Positions 51,903 through 60,225 of a stretch of 64,000 nucleotides of DNA are shown piece after piece. Origin of the DNA: Eubacteriales bacterium. GTDB taxonomy: Bacteria; Bacillota; Clostridia; Lachnospirales; Lachnospiraceae. The notes below the pieces were generated by a model, which saw only the letters and a list, made by a program, of their open reading frames with translations, searched no databases and was not told the origin of the DNA. A program made the position numbers and the translations under genes. Location of the stretch: the NCBI GenBank assembly GCA_030533405.1, contig JAUNJF010000010.1:1-64000 (forward strand). Reading direction: 5' to 3'. How positions within the stretch are numbered: the first letter of the stretch is position 1; each line of letters starts with the position of its first letter.

Positions 51903-52115
51903 TAGGTAATTGTGAAACTCAATTTAGTATGTTGAATGTTGTACATATTTAACAAACCATGACGGACACGTTCTCACTTCTTTCGTACGCAGCAGTACTA
52001 AATTTGTGCAATGAATGCACTCATTAAGTACTGGCGTACTCAAAGAGTCCTTTCACGGTTCTTGTTAATTATGTACAACTTAAACATAAATAATTGAGAG
52101 TTTCACAATTACCTA
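51903..52115. repeat. Hairpin element (copy E)
   Basis: TAGGTAATTGTGAAACTC and GAGTTTCACAATTACCTA are perfect 18-bp inverted ends with TA at each edge. GTTGTACATATTTAACAA pairs with TTGTTAATTATGTACAAC, and GTACGC/GCGTAC with AGTACT/AGTACT inside. No ORF. It lies between the permease and esterase genes. Confidence 0.85.
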
Positions 52116-52147
52116 GAATGAGAATATACAGGAAAGGATAAAATGGA

Positions 52148-53401
52148 ATGAGAAAAATCATATGTGGAATATTGTTAATGGTGTGCATGGTCATCATGAT
52201 GACTGGATGCGGGAGCAAGATGGAAAAGATAGCAGATTTTGGTACGTATGCTGGTAGTATTTCTGATATTACGGTTCCGGATGATGTTAAGATTGTAGCG
52301 TTGGGAGAGGCAACGCATGGTAATAACGAGTTTCAGCAGTTGAAGCTGGATGTTTTTCAGCAGCTTGTAGAGACCACGGATATCCGTGCATTTGTATTAG
52401 AGGGGGACTTTGGTGGATGTGCACTGATTAATGCATATATTCAAGGCGGTGAAGGTGAGCTTGAGGATATTACAAAGTTACTTGGATATCGAATTTACAA
52501 GACAGATCATATGAAAAATCTAGTGCAGTGGATGCGAGATTATAATGCGACGGTAGAAGAATCGGAACGCGTTCGAATTTATGGTTGTGATATGCAGTTT
52601 GATATGCGTTGTATTACATTATTAAAATCTTATTTTGAAAATGTGGATGCAGAAAATGCAAAGATGTATGTGGAACAGTTTGATACGTTGTTTGGTACGG
52701 ATGAGGATGCGTATGATTCAAATGATTATGATAAAATCATTGCATTTCTGGATGAAATGAAAACGGACTTGGAGCGAAACAAAGAGAATTATATCGAAAA
52801 GACATCGGAGCATGATTATGCATATGCGATGTGTGAGGTAGAGAACATTTGTTATTATATGGAGTATCGTGAAAAGAAAAATTATAATGGAAATTTCCGT
52901 GATACCTGTATGGCAAATAATGTAAAATGGGTGGTTGAGCAGGAGGAAAAATTGCATCAGTCAGGAATTATGTTATCAGGTCATAATGGACATATTACAA
53001 AGAATATTTCCAGTGCAAATACATCGCTTGGTAATCAGCTGTCTGAGACGTTTGGAGAAGCATATTTTGCGATTGGAACAGATTATTACAATACAGAATG
53101 TAATGTGCCAACCAAAGATGGACGTAAAAATGTCACATTATGTTCAGATGATCCGTTGGCGTATCAGGTTGGAGATTTAGACGAAAATATTTGTTATCTT
53201 GATTTTGAAAAGGCAAGACAGTCGCAGGAGCTTTCGTCATTATTAGATCAAAAAATTTCAACAGGATCATTGGGTGAATCATATTCACCAATTATGAAAG
53301 TAATGAAACCATTATGTCACATTTATTTTGCGCCGAGTGAAATGTATGATGGAATGATTTTTGTATATGAGGCAACCCCAATAGAGGTGTGGGAAGATTA
53401 G
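52148..53401 (+). CDS. Erythromycin-esterase-family lipoprotein
   Basis: The 417-residue product has a signal peptide with lipobox MTGC (cysteine near residue 19) and then the erythromycin esterase fold: VALGEATHGNNEFQQLKLDV, FVLEGDFGGCALINAYIQG, and MLSGHNGHITKN-like metal or active-site segments. Known Ere enzymes hydrolyse macrolides, but many family members have other or unknown roles, and export as a lipoprotein is unusual. It lies inside a Bce-type module, between transporter and two-component genes. Confidence 0.82.
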   Translation: MRKIICGILLMVCMVIMMTGCGSKMEKIADFGTYAGSISDITVPDDVKIVALGEATHGNNEFQQLKLDVFQQLVETTDIRAFVLEGDFGGCALINAYIQGGEGELEDITKLLGYRIYKTDHMKNLVQWMRDYNATVEESERVRIYGCDMQFDMRCITLLKSYFENVDAENAKMYVEQFDTLFGTDEDAYDSNDYDKIIAFLDEMKTDLERNKENYIEKTSEHDYAYAMCEVENICYYMEYREKKNYNGNFRDTCMANNVKWVVEQEEKLHQSGIMLSGHNGHITKNISSANTSLGNQLSETFGEAYFAIGTDYYNTECNVPTKDGRKNVTLCSDDPLAYQVGDLDENICYLDFEKARQSQELSSLLDQKISTGSLGESYSPIMKVMKPLCHIYFAPSEMYDGMIFVYEATPIEVWED

Positions 53402-53522
53402 GATAATAAGTGGAAATTCATGATGATTCAATCGATGATGAAGATTACTGTCACTTGTAAAATGATAAAAACCAAATTATAATAATGTGCAGTATTAAAT
53501 TCAAGGAATGGAAAAGTGTGTT

Positions 53523-54230
53523 ATGAAAAAAATAGGTATACTGGAAGATGACGAGGCACTTGGAAAAGAGCTGGCATATTATTTAGAGACAAATGGATAC
53601 GAGGCAAGATGGATTGCTCCAGCAGAGTATGTGGAGAAAAAAGAAAGTGACTTGATAGATTTGTTGCTGGAAGAAAATTTGCAGATGCTGCTTTTGGATG
53701 TTGGTTTGCCTGGATTTGATGGCCTTCATGTTTGCAAAGAATATCGTGAGAAATCAGAGGTTCCGATTATTATGATTACAAGCCGTAATACGGAGTTGAC
53801 GGAATTGATGAGTATCACAAGTGGTGCGGATGATTTTGTTCCGAAACCATTTAATCCACAGATTTTAGTTGCACGTATGGAATCCATTATGAAAAGAGTT
53901 TATAAGGAAAATAAGACCGAGGATGTGATGACAATTACATTGGAGAATGGTATCACATTCATGATTGAGCTGCTAAAGGCAAGGGTATTGTGTGGAGAGG
54001 AAGAAATGGGATTATCCAAAAATGAACTGCAGATTCTTAAAATTTTAGCAGAGCGCCAGGGCGAGGTAGTATCCAGAGATGATATTATGAATGCACTTTG
54101 GGATAACTGTGCTTTTGTGGACGACAATACTTTGACGGTGAATATGACACGATTAAAGTCCAAATTAGAATCGATTGGTGTTAAGGATGCGATTATAACA
54201 AAACGAGGAATGGGGTATCAGTTGATATGA
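53523..54230 (+). CDS. BceR-type response regulator (OmpR family)
   Basis: The 235-residue product has a receiver domain (about 1-115; acceptor D in MLLLDVGLPGFDG, K in FVPKPFNPQIL) and a C-terminal OmpR winged helix (about 135-235; GLSKNELQILKILAERQGEV and NMTRLKSKLESIG). The start MKKIGILEDD is the family norm; ATG 53508 in frame is an alternative. It overlaps the kinase gene by 4 bp. Confidence 0.9.
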   Translation: MKKIGILEDDEALGKELAYYLETNGYEARWIAPAEYVEKKESDLIDLLLEENLQMLLLDVGLPGFDGLHVCKEYREKSEVPIIMITSRNTELTELMSITSGADDFVPKPFNPQILVARMESIMKRVYKENKTEDVMTITLENGITFMIELLKARVLCGEEEMGLSKNELQILKILAERQGEVVSRDDIMNALWDNCAFVDDNTLTVNMTRLKSKLESIGVKDAIITKRGMGYQLI

Positions 54231-55225
54231 AATATACAACCTATCTAAGAGAGCATGCTGCGTGGTTGGTTGTGTTCTTGGTTATGATGTTAACCATTGA
54301 AACATTTCTTTTGACGATAACTGGCGGGACATGGATTATGGCATATGTGTTGTTTGCGATGGTGTCAGGATATGGGATTGGTACCTATTTGGAATATCGT
54401 AAGGTGCTAAAGTTTACAGATGAAATTCACAGTGTCATGGATCCGCTAGATAAAAAATATTTGGCTCCGGAAATGTTGGGAAAAGGTAAAACACAGGAAG
54501 AACGCGAGATTTTATATTTTTTTGAAAATATGGAAACCAGCATGAATAATGAAGTGTCCACATTTCGTAGAAAAAGTGAGGATTACAAAGAGTACATTGA
54601 GACCTGGGTACATGAAGTAAAGATTCCGATTGCGACAGCGAAAATGATTATGACCAATCACAAAGATCAAGTGATTGCAGGCAGCGGGATCGAGATGGAA
54701 ATGGATCGTATTGAAAGTTATGTGGAGCAGGCATTATTTTATGCTAGAAGCGCAGAAGTTGAAAAGGATTATTTCATCAAACCAGTTGATTTGGAGCAGG
54801 TTGTAAATGAGGCAGTTATTCAGAGAAAGCGAATGCTGATTGCAAAACGTGCTTTGGTTGATGTACATGATTTGGAAACGAAACGAGAGGTTTTAAGTGA
54901 TAATAAGTGGATTTCCTTTATTGTGGGACAAATTCTTGATAACAGTATCAAATACGCAAAAGAGGAATCGTTGGCGATTGAGGTATTTTGTGAAGAGGAA
55001 GACAATCATGTTTTATTGCATATTCAGGATAATGGAATCGGCATGAAAGAATCAGAAGTGGGACGTGTATTTGATAAGGGATTCACAGGAAGCAATGGAC
55101 GTTCCAATAAGGCCTCCACGGGAATAGGATTATATCTTTGCAAAAAGCTTTGTAAGCGACTGGAGCATGATATTAAGGTGACTTCAACAGAAGGTGTGGG
55201 AACTACAGTGACCATTGTATTTTAA
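54227..55225 (+). CDS. BceS-type intramembrane-sensing histidine kinase
   Basis: The 332-residue product has two close N-terminal membrane segments (about 11-32 and 36-53) with almost no extracellular loop, a phosphoacceptor motif YIETWVHEVKIPIATAKMIM (H near 128), and ATPase boxes IVGQILDNSIKYA, DNGIGMKESEVG and STGIGLYLCKKL. These features define the BceS family that relies on its ABC transporter for sensing. Element copy F follows. Confidence 0.92.
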   Translation: MKYTTYLREHAAWLVVFLVMMLTIETFLLTITGGTWIMAYVLFAMVSGYGIGTYLEYRKVLKFTDEIHSVMDPLDKKYLAPEMLGKGKTQEEREILYFFENMETSMNNEVSTFRRKSEDYKEYIETWVHEVKIPIATAKMIMTNHKDQVIAGSGIEMEMDRIESYVEQALFYARSAEVEKDYFIKPVDLEQVVNEAVIQRKRMLIAKRALVDVHDLETKREVLSDNKWISFIVGQILDNSIKYAKEESLAIEVFCEEEDNHVLLHIQDNGIGMKESEVGRVFDKGFTGSNGRSNKASTGIGLYLCKKLCKRLEHDIKVTSTEGVGTTVTIVF

Positions 55226-55228
55226 AAT

Positions 55229-55314
55229 TAGGTAATTACAAGACTTTAAGTGGTTGCGGATTATAAATATGTCCAAATCCGTTTTGATACACTTGAGGGT
55301 TTTGTAATTATCTA
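55229..55314. repeat. Short divergent hairpin element (copy F)
   Basis: TAGGTAATTACAAGACTTTA and AGGGTTTTGTAATTATCTA form inverted ends with an extra inner CGGATT/AATCCG pairing. It is 86 bp long and lies directly after the kinase gene. Confidence 0.6.
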
Positions 55315-55435
55315 TTTTTTTTATTTTTTAAAGGAGTCAAATTTTCACATTACGAAATAATGATTGACAATGAATAATCATGGTGATATCATAATGATAT
55401 CAAATAAAATCAAAATGTCTGAAAGGAGATACAGA

Positions 55436-56443
55436 ATGATGAATGAAAAGATTATTAGACACAAAAATGGAATGGCTGTTTTATTTTTAACAACAATCGT
55501 GTATATTTTGGCAATATTTGGCGTTTTTGCAGGAATTGCAATTAGTCCGTTTGTAACGATTGCAAGTATTGTCTGGTTGTGTATTGGTTGGTTCCCTTAC
55601 TGTGGATTACGTGTTATTAAGCCACAGGAGGCATTGGTTTTAACCTTGTTTGGTAAATATAAGGGAACTTTGAAAGAAGAAGGCTTTTACTATGTGAATC
55701 CATTTTGTTCTGCTGTGAATCCAGCTGCAAATACACATTTAAAGCAGAGTGGTGATGTGACCGTACAGGAAGTAAAAGTGGCAACAGCAGCCAATGGTAG
55801 CAGTGCGAATGTTTCAGTTCCAACCGTGAGCAAGAAGATTTCTTTAAAGATTATGACACTTTCCAATAACCGTCAGAAGATTAATGATTGTCTTGGTAAT
55901 CCGGTAGAGATTAGTATTGCGGTAACCTGGAGAGTGGTGGATACAGTTAAGGCTGTTTTTGATGTTGACAACTACAAAGAATATTTGTCATTACAGTGTG
56001 ATGCAGCACTTCGTAATATTGTTCGAAACTACCCATATGATATTGCACCAAATGTAGATACAACAGGAGATGGTGTTGCAGATGAGGGAAGCCTTAGAGG
56101 ATCAAGTGAGATTGTTGCAGAAAGAATTCGAGAAGAGATTCAGCAGAAAGTAAGAAAGGCTGGATTGGAGATTTTGGAAGCACGTATCACATATCTTGCA
56201 TATGCACCAGAGATTGCTGCGGCAATGCTTCAGCGCCAGCAGGCATCCGCAATTGTCGATGCAAGAAAGATGATTGTAGATGGTGCAGTTGGAATGGTAG
56301 AGATGGCATTAGAGCGTCTCAATGAAAAGGATATTGTGAATTTGGATGAGGAGCGTAAGGCAGCAATGGTTTCTAACTTATTAGTTGTCCTTTGTGGCAA
56401 TAAGGATGCGCAGCCTGTTGTGAATTCAGGTAGTTTATACTAA
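55436..56443 (+). CDS. SPFH/band-7 domain membrane protein
   Basis: The 335-residue product has two N-terminal membrane segments (about 16-56), then an SPFH domain with GLRVIKPQEALVLTLFGKYK, VNPFCSAVNPAANTHLKQSG, and AERIREEIQQKVRKAGLEIL. It differs from FloA and resembles stomatin/prohibitin-like members. An Arc-type ribbon-helix-helix gene follows after 15 bp, a common arrangement in Firmicutes. AAGGAG supports ATG 55436. Confidence 0.88.
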   Translation: MMNEKIIRHKNGMAVLFLTTIVYILAIFGVFAGIAISPFVTIASIVWLCIGWFPYCGLRVIKPQEALVLTLFGKYKGTLKEEGFYYVNPFCSAVNPAANTHLKQSGDVTVQEVKVATAANGSSANVSVPTVSKKISLKIMTLSNNRQKINDCLGNPVEISIAVTWRVVDTVKAVFDVDNYKEYLSLQCDAALRNIVRNYPYDIAPNVDTTGDGVADEGSLRGSSEIVAERIREEIQQKVRKAGLEILEARITYLAYAPEIAAAMLQRQQASAIVDARKMIVDGAVGMVEMALERLNEKDIVNLDEERKAAMVSNLLVVLCGNKDAQPVVNSGSLY

Positions 56444-56458
56444 GAAAAGGGTGATGTG

Positions 56459-56665
56459 ATGGCAGATTCGAATGGAAAAAAACAAGTTCCTTTACGATTA
56501 TCAGCTAAGCTTTATGACGCGATTGCTGCTTGGGCGGAGGATGATTTTCGATCTGTGAATGGACAAATAGAGTATTTGCTTACGGAATGTGTCAGACAAC
56601 GTAAGAAAAATGGAAAATATGTATCAGACGAGATAGATGTACCACCTGAGCTTGATATTCAATAG
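56459..56665 (+). CDS. Arc-like ribbon-helix-helix protein
   Basis: The 68-residue product reads [20 protein letters not shown] in its strand-helix part and [17 protein letters not shown] in the second helix, the Arc/MetJ fold. It probably regulates or accompanies the adjacent SPFH gene. ATG 56459 with AAGGGTGAT is preferred to the in-frame GTG 3 bp upstream. Confidence 0.8.
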   Translation: MADSNGKKQVPLRLSAKLYDAIAAWAEDDFRSVNGQIEYLLTECVRQRKKNGKYVSDEIDVPPELDIQ

Positions 56666-56681
56666 AATGAAAAAACACTGT

Positions 56682-56702
56682 ACAGCTTCGTAAGCTGTTT
56701 TT
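56682..56702 (+). terminator. Rho-independent terminator
   Basis: ACAGCTT-CGT-AAGCTGT with a T5 tail, closing the SPFH-Arc transcript. Confidence 0.6.
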
Positions 56703-56718
56703 GAGTGAAGACAAAGTA

Positions 56719-56789
56719 TGTATGAAATAGAGTAGAGTAAATGTATAATAATGATTATTTATGCATTTGCTCTATTTTTATGGTATAAT
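56719..56789 (+). repeat. Repeated terminator-promoter unit, copy 2
   Basis: A stem of AAATAGAG...TAAATGTATAAT and ATTTATGCATTTGCTCTATT (56725-56779) plus T5 is followed by TATAAT at 56784-56789. It is a close relative of the unit at 17197-17264, with a 5-bp tandem duplication in the left arm. It precedes the pilin-like gene. Confidence 0.7.
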
Positions 56790-56887
56790 ATTGATTAAAT
56801 AAATTCCCGTTTATAATGCTATTCATTCTTTTATTGATTGCCGATATAATATGTACAGAAACACACTGTAGAAGGGATGTGAAGTTT

Positions 56888-57532
56888 ATGAAAACAATAA
56901 GAAACAACAAAGGCTTTACTCTTGTGGAACTTATAGTGGTATTAGTAATATTAGCAATACTTGCTGCAATCTTAGTGCCAGCGCTTTTAGGATATATTGA
57001 TCGGGCGAAAAGTGCTCAGACTGTGACTGACGCAAGAGCTTTCTATACTGCAGCTCAGTCAGCACTTGTAGAGCATTACGCAGTTAATAATGACAAAATA
57101 GAATTAACATCCCAACAGTATTATGATACGGATTTAAAACAGAATGTTGCAAGAATTTCAAATGGTGCATTTAAGGATGCTCTTGATGGCAGAACTTTTA
57201 ATGATACAGAAACAAATATAAAACATAAGATGTCTACATTTAACATTGAAATGTGCCGTCGTATGTTAGAGTATCTTGATAGTAACAGTAAAAAGAATGG
57301 ACAGTATACGTTTACAAGTAATGCATTACCTGCTGGAAAAAAACCATCAGAGTATTATAGCAAAGCAGCTAACAAAGGACAGCCGATGGTTGCAATATAT
57401 TATAATAATAAGGGTAAAGTTGTTCGTGTTGAATATGCTGACGAGACTCTCAATAAGGTAACAATTATAAATGGTACAGTTACCGTTGAACAAGATGGTC
57501 AGTTTATGAAAGAAGTTGCGGGCAAAAAGTAA
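56888..57532 (+). CDS. Type IV pilin-like (prepilin) protein
   Basis: The 214-residue product has the prepilin leader MKTIRNNKGFTLVELIVVLV with the G-F-T-L-V-E-L cleavage and methylation motif, a 20-residue hydrophobic helix and a polar C-terminal domain of about 170 residues. It may be a pseudopilin or pilin substrate of a prepilin peptidase, but no assembly ATPase, peptidase or other pilus gene lies nearby. Start 56888 sits 9 bp after AAGGGATGTG. Confidence 0.82.
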   Translation: MKTIRNNKGFTLVELIVVLVILAILAAILVPALLGYIDRAKSAQTVTDARAFYTAAQSALVEHYAVNNDKIELTSQQYYDTDLKQNVARISNGAFKDALDGRTFNDTETNIKHKMSTFNIEMCRRMLEYLDSNSKKNGQYTFTSNALPAGKKPSEYYSKAANKGQPMVAIYYNNKGKVVRVEYADETLNKVTIINGTVTVEQDGQFMKEVAGKK

Positions 57533-57558
57533 TAAAATGAAATTCAAGTCTACAATCT

Positions 57559-57590
57559 AAAAACACCGTACAGCTTTGTACGGTGTTTTT
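57559..57590. terminator. Bidirectional terminator
   Basis: AAAAACACCGTACA-GCTT-TGTACGGTGTTTTT is a perfect stem between convergent genes. Confidence 0.9.
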
Positions 57591-57613
57591 GTTCCTCAAA
57601 TCTATAAATTTGT

Positions 57614-58366
57614 TTACTCTACTGTTACAGTATCAGATTCTTCTTCAGCATCTTCGTCTGCTTCCGGTGCAAGAGAACCAACATTTTCACGAATAAATAA
57701 AATGTTAGCATCTAATGTTAAGAAATCTTCATCCTGAATATAATAGTAATCAGAAGTCGGAGCAATTGGAACCTGAATGGTTACAGGATCCATATAACCA
57801 GGGTTTGATGTTGTCGATTTCAAAATCTCAATAATTCCTTCTGCAAACTCTGTCTCGTATTCAACTTCTGTAGCATTGTTGTAATCGCCTTCCTCGACCT
57901 TTGCGTTGAAGTTTTCGATATAGCTTACAACAGTGTCGTAAGTACACTCCAATGTATCTAGTGGATAGATTGTTACTTCTGCAATGTACTGACCAGATTC
58001 TTTATCTTCTGTTACCTTGGATACTTCATATTTTGCATTGGCTAAAATAGATTGTGCAAGGTAATAAAACTCTGACAAAATCGTTCCGTCATCTACTTCC
58101 TTGATTCCATAATAATGCATTAAATTGTGTGCCTGATAGTCCATGTTTGCAACATAAACAGCTTCGGCATCTTTTTGAGATACACCTGTTAAAGTGATGT
58201 AATCCTTTGAAACATTTTTATAATTGATATCTAAGAGACTTGTAATATATCGCGAGTAAATCTTTGCTTTGCTATCAAATAATGTACATCCTGCAAGAGA
58301 AAAAATAAGCACAAATATAAGTCCTACTCCGACGAATCTCTTAAATTTTTTGAAACATGGTTTCAT
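57614..58366 (-). CDS. Lipoprotein of unknown function
   Basis: The 250-residue product has a signal peptide with lipobox SLAGC (cysteine near residue 27). The mature part is helical and includes ITSLLDINYKNVSKDYITLT and a C-terminal acidic tail (EADEDAEEESD). Related lipoproteins in Lachnospiraceae are uncharacterised. AGGAGG supports start 58366. The gene is convergent with the pilin-like gene. Confidence 0.7.
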   Translation of the reverse strand: MKPCFKKFKRFVGVGLIFVLIFSLAGCTLFDSKAKIYSRYITSLLDINYKNVSKDYITLTGVSQKDAEAVYVANMDYQAHNLMHYYGIKEVDDGTILSEFYYLAQSILANAKYEVSKVTEDKESGQYIAEVTIYPLDTLECTYDTVVSYIENFNAKVEEGDYNNATEVEYETEFAEGIIEILKSTTSNPGYMDPVTIQVPIAPTSDYYYIQDEDFLTLDANILFIRENVGSLAPEADEDAEEESDTVTVE

Positions 58367-58535
58367 AAATAAGAGTCCTCCTAAGCAATAATACATAGAC
58401 TATATCATAAAAAAGTATTGATGTCTATTGCATAAATTATGATATTACTGTGAAATATCCATCATTGTATCGAGAGATAATTTGTAGTATACTACTTTGG
58501 ATAATGAAAGCGAAATGAATTGCGAGGAGAATAAA

Positions 58536-59309
58536 ATGCGGATATTTGATACACATGCTCATTATGATGATCGGGCATTTTTGGAAGATATGGATTGTCT
58601 TTTAAAGGATATGAATCAACAAGGTGTGGAACGCATAGTAGATATAGGATGTTCGATGAATAGTTCTCGAAAGATTGTTGAGATGGTTCAGATATATGAT
58701 TTTTTGTATGGTACAGTGGGGATTCATCCAGACGATGTAGATATGTTAACAGAGGCAGATATGCAGGAGTTAAAAGAATTATCTGCAAAGGACAAAATTC
58801 TTGCAATTGGAGAGATTGGTTTGGATTACCATTATGAGGATGTGGATAAAAATGAGCAGCAAAAGTGGTTCGAACGACAGTTAGATTTGGCAGCGGAGGA
58901 ACATTTGCCAGTTGTTATTCATAGCCGAGATGCAGCAAAGGACACATTGGATATTATGAAGGCGCATAATCAACAGCTATGTGGCGGCGTGATTCATTGT
59001 TTTTCGTATGGTGTGGAAATGGCAAGAGAGTATTTGAATATGGGATATTACATTGGTGTTGGAGGTGTTGTTACCTTTAAAAATGGTAAGAAATTAAAAG
59101 AGGTTGTGGAGTACACACCGCTTGAGCAGATTGTGTTAGAAACGGATGCACCATATCTTGCACCAGTTCCGTTTCGAGGAAAAAGAAATTGTTCTTTATA
59201 TTTGCAATATGTGGCTGAGGAGATTGCTGCAATTAAGAATATTTCTGTTGAAGAGGTATATGAAATCACATATTCGAATGCGTTGCATTTATATCAAATG
59301 AATAGGTGA
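58536..59309 (+). CDS. tatD: TatD-family metal-dependent deoxyribonuclease
   Basis: The 257-residue enzyme has the TatD blocks: H-x-H in FDTHAHYDD (about 4-12), GEIGLDYHY, VIHSRDA, IHCFSYG and LETDAPYLAP. TatD enzymes are 3'-5' exonucleases involved in DNA repair or degradation. GAGGAG precedes ATG 58536. It is the first gene of the tatD-lipoprotein-rsmA run; in Firmicutes tatD and rsmA are often neighbours. Confidence 0.92.
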   Translation: MRIFDTHAHYDDRAFLEDMDCLLKDMNQQGVERIVDIGCSMNSSRKIVEMVQIYDFLYGTVGIHPDDVDMLTEADMQELKELSAKDKILAIGEIGLDYHYEDVDKNEQQKWFERQLDLAAEEHLPVVIHSRDAAKDTLDIMKAHNQQLCGGVIHCFSYGVEMAREYLNMGYYIGVGGVVTFKNGKKLKEVVEYTPLEQIVLETDAPYLAPVPFRGKRNCSLYLQYVAEEIAAIKNISVEEVYEITYSNALHLYQMNR

Positions 59310-59333
59310 TGCATTGAAGTGGAGGATAGAATT

Positions 59334-60212
59334 ATGAAAAAGAAAATTTGTATGTTAGCAATGGTGACAGCATTTTGCCTGGCAGGATGTTCGAATGCAA
59401 CCACTTCTACTTCGGGTTTGGGAGAAGCAGTGGAAAATCAGACTGTGAAAGAGCAGGATGTTGATATGACAGAAGACACGAGTCAGAGTAAAGAAGAGAC
59501 TTCTTCAGAAACAGAGGATACGCAGGAGGCGACTTCTGAGGATATAACAGAGGAAAGTGTAGAGAATGCACCATCTACAGTTGATTTTCAGCTTGAATTG
59601 ATGGCAGAGAATATGGAAACATGGAAAATTCCGGAGACCGCATGCTACGCAGTGACTGATTTTGATTATGATGGTAATCTGGAATTGGTGGCTGCCACAC
59701 CAATGGCAGGAACGGGATTATATACCTATGCTGATTTTTATGAGGTTGATGATACAATTTCACAGCTGAATAAATGGGAGTACGAAGATGAACAGGAAGG
59801 GGCGTCTCATGCAGATTTGGTTGTAAGTGATGCAACGGTATATTATGATCAAAATGAAAATGTTTACTATTACATTTTTAAAGATTTGTTAAGAATGGGT
59901 GCAGCGGAAAGTTATGAGGCAACCATCGCATGGAGTGTAAAGGATAATTGTGTACGTGAGGAAACGATTGGCTATGTGAATACGTCGGCAGATGGGCATG
60001 GAAATGAGGAAAAGGAATTTTTTAATCGTGAGGATGCGACAATCACGGAGGCAGAGTATAATGATCTTTCACAGTCACTTTATGGAGCACTTGACAAAGA
60101 GTCATTAAAGTGCGAATGGGTTATGTTAGAACCAGATGATTTGGACGGAATGTCAAAGGATGATATCAAGAATCTGCTGACACAAAGTTTTAATAGTTTT
60201 TTATTAAAATAA
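59334..60212 (+). CDS. Lipoprotein of unknown function
   Basis: The 292-residue product has a signal peptide with lipobox LAGC (cysteine near residue 19), a long S/T/E/D-rich linker (about 25-85), and a mature domain with YAVTDFDYDGNLELVAATPM, a calcium-like or FG-GAP-like D-x-D-x-D stretch. Function unknown. GGAGG precedes ATG 59334. It lies between tatD and rsmA. Confidence 0.75.
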   Translation: MKKKICMLAMVTAFCLAGCSNATTSTSGLGEAVENQTVKEQDVDMTEDTSQSKEETSSETEDTQEATSEDITEESVENAPSTVDFQLELMAENMETWKIPETACYAVTDFDYDGNLELVAATPMAGTGLYTYADFYEVDDTISQLNKWEYEDEQEGASHADLVVSDATVYYDQNENVYYYIFKDLLRMGAAESYEATIAWSVKDNCVREETIGYVNTSADGHGNEEKEFFNREDATITEAEYNDLSQSLYGALDKESLKCEWVMLEPDDLDGMSKDDIKNLLTQSFNSFLLK

Positions 60213-60225
60213 GTGAGGAATATAC

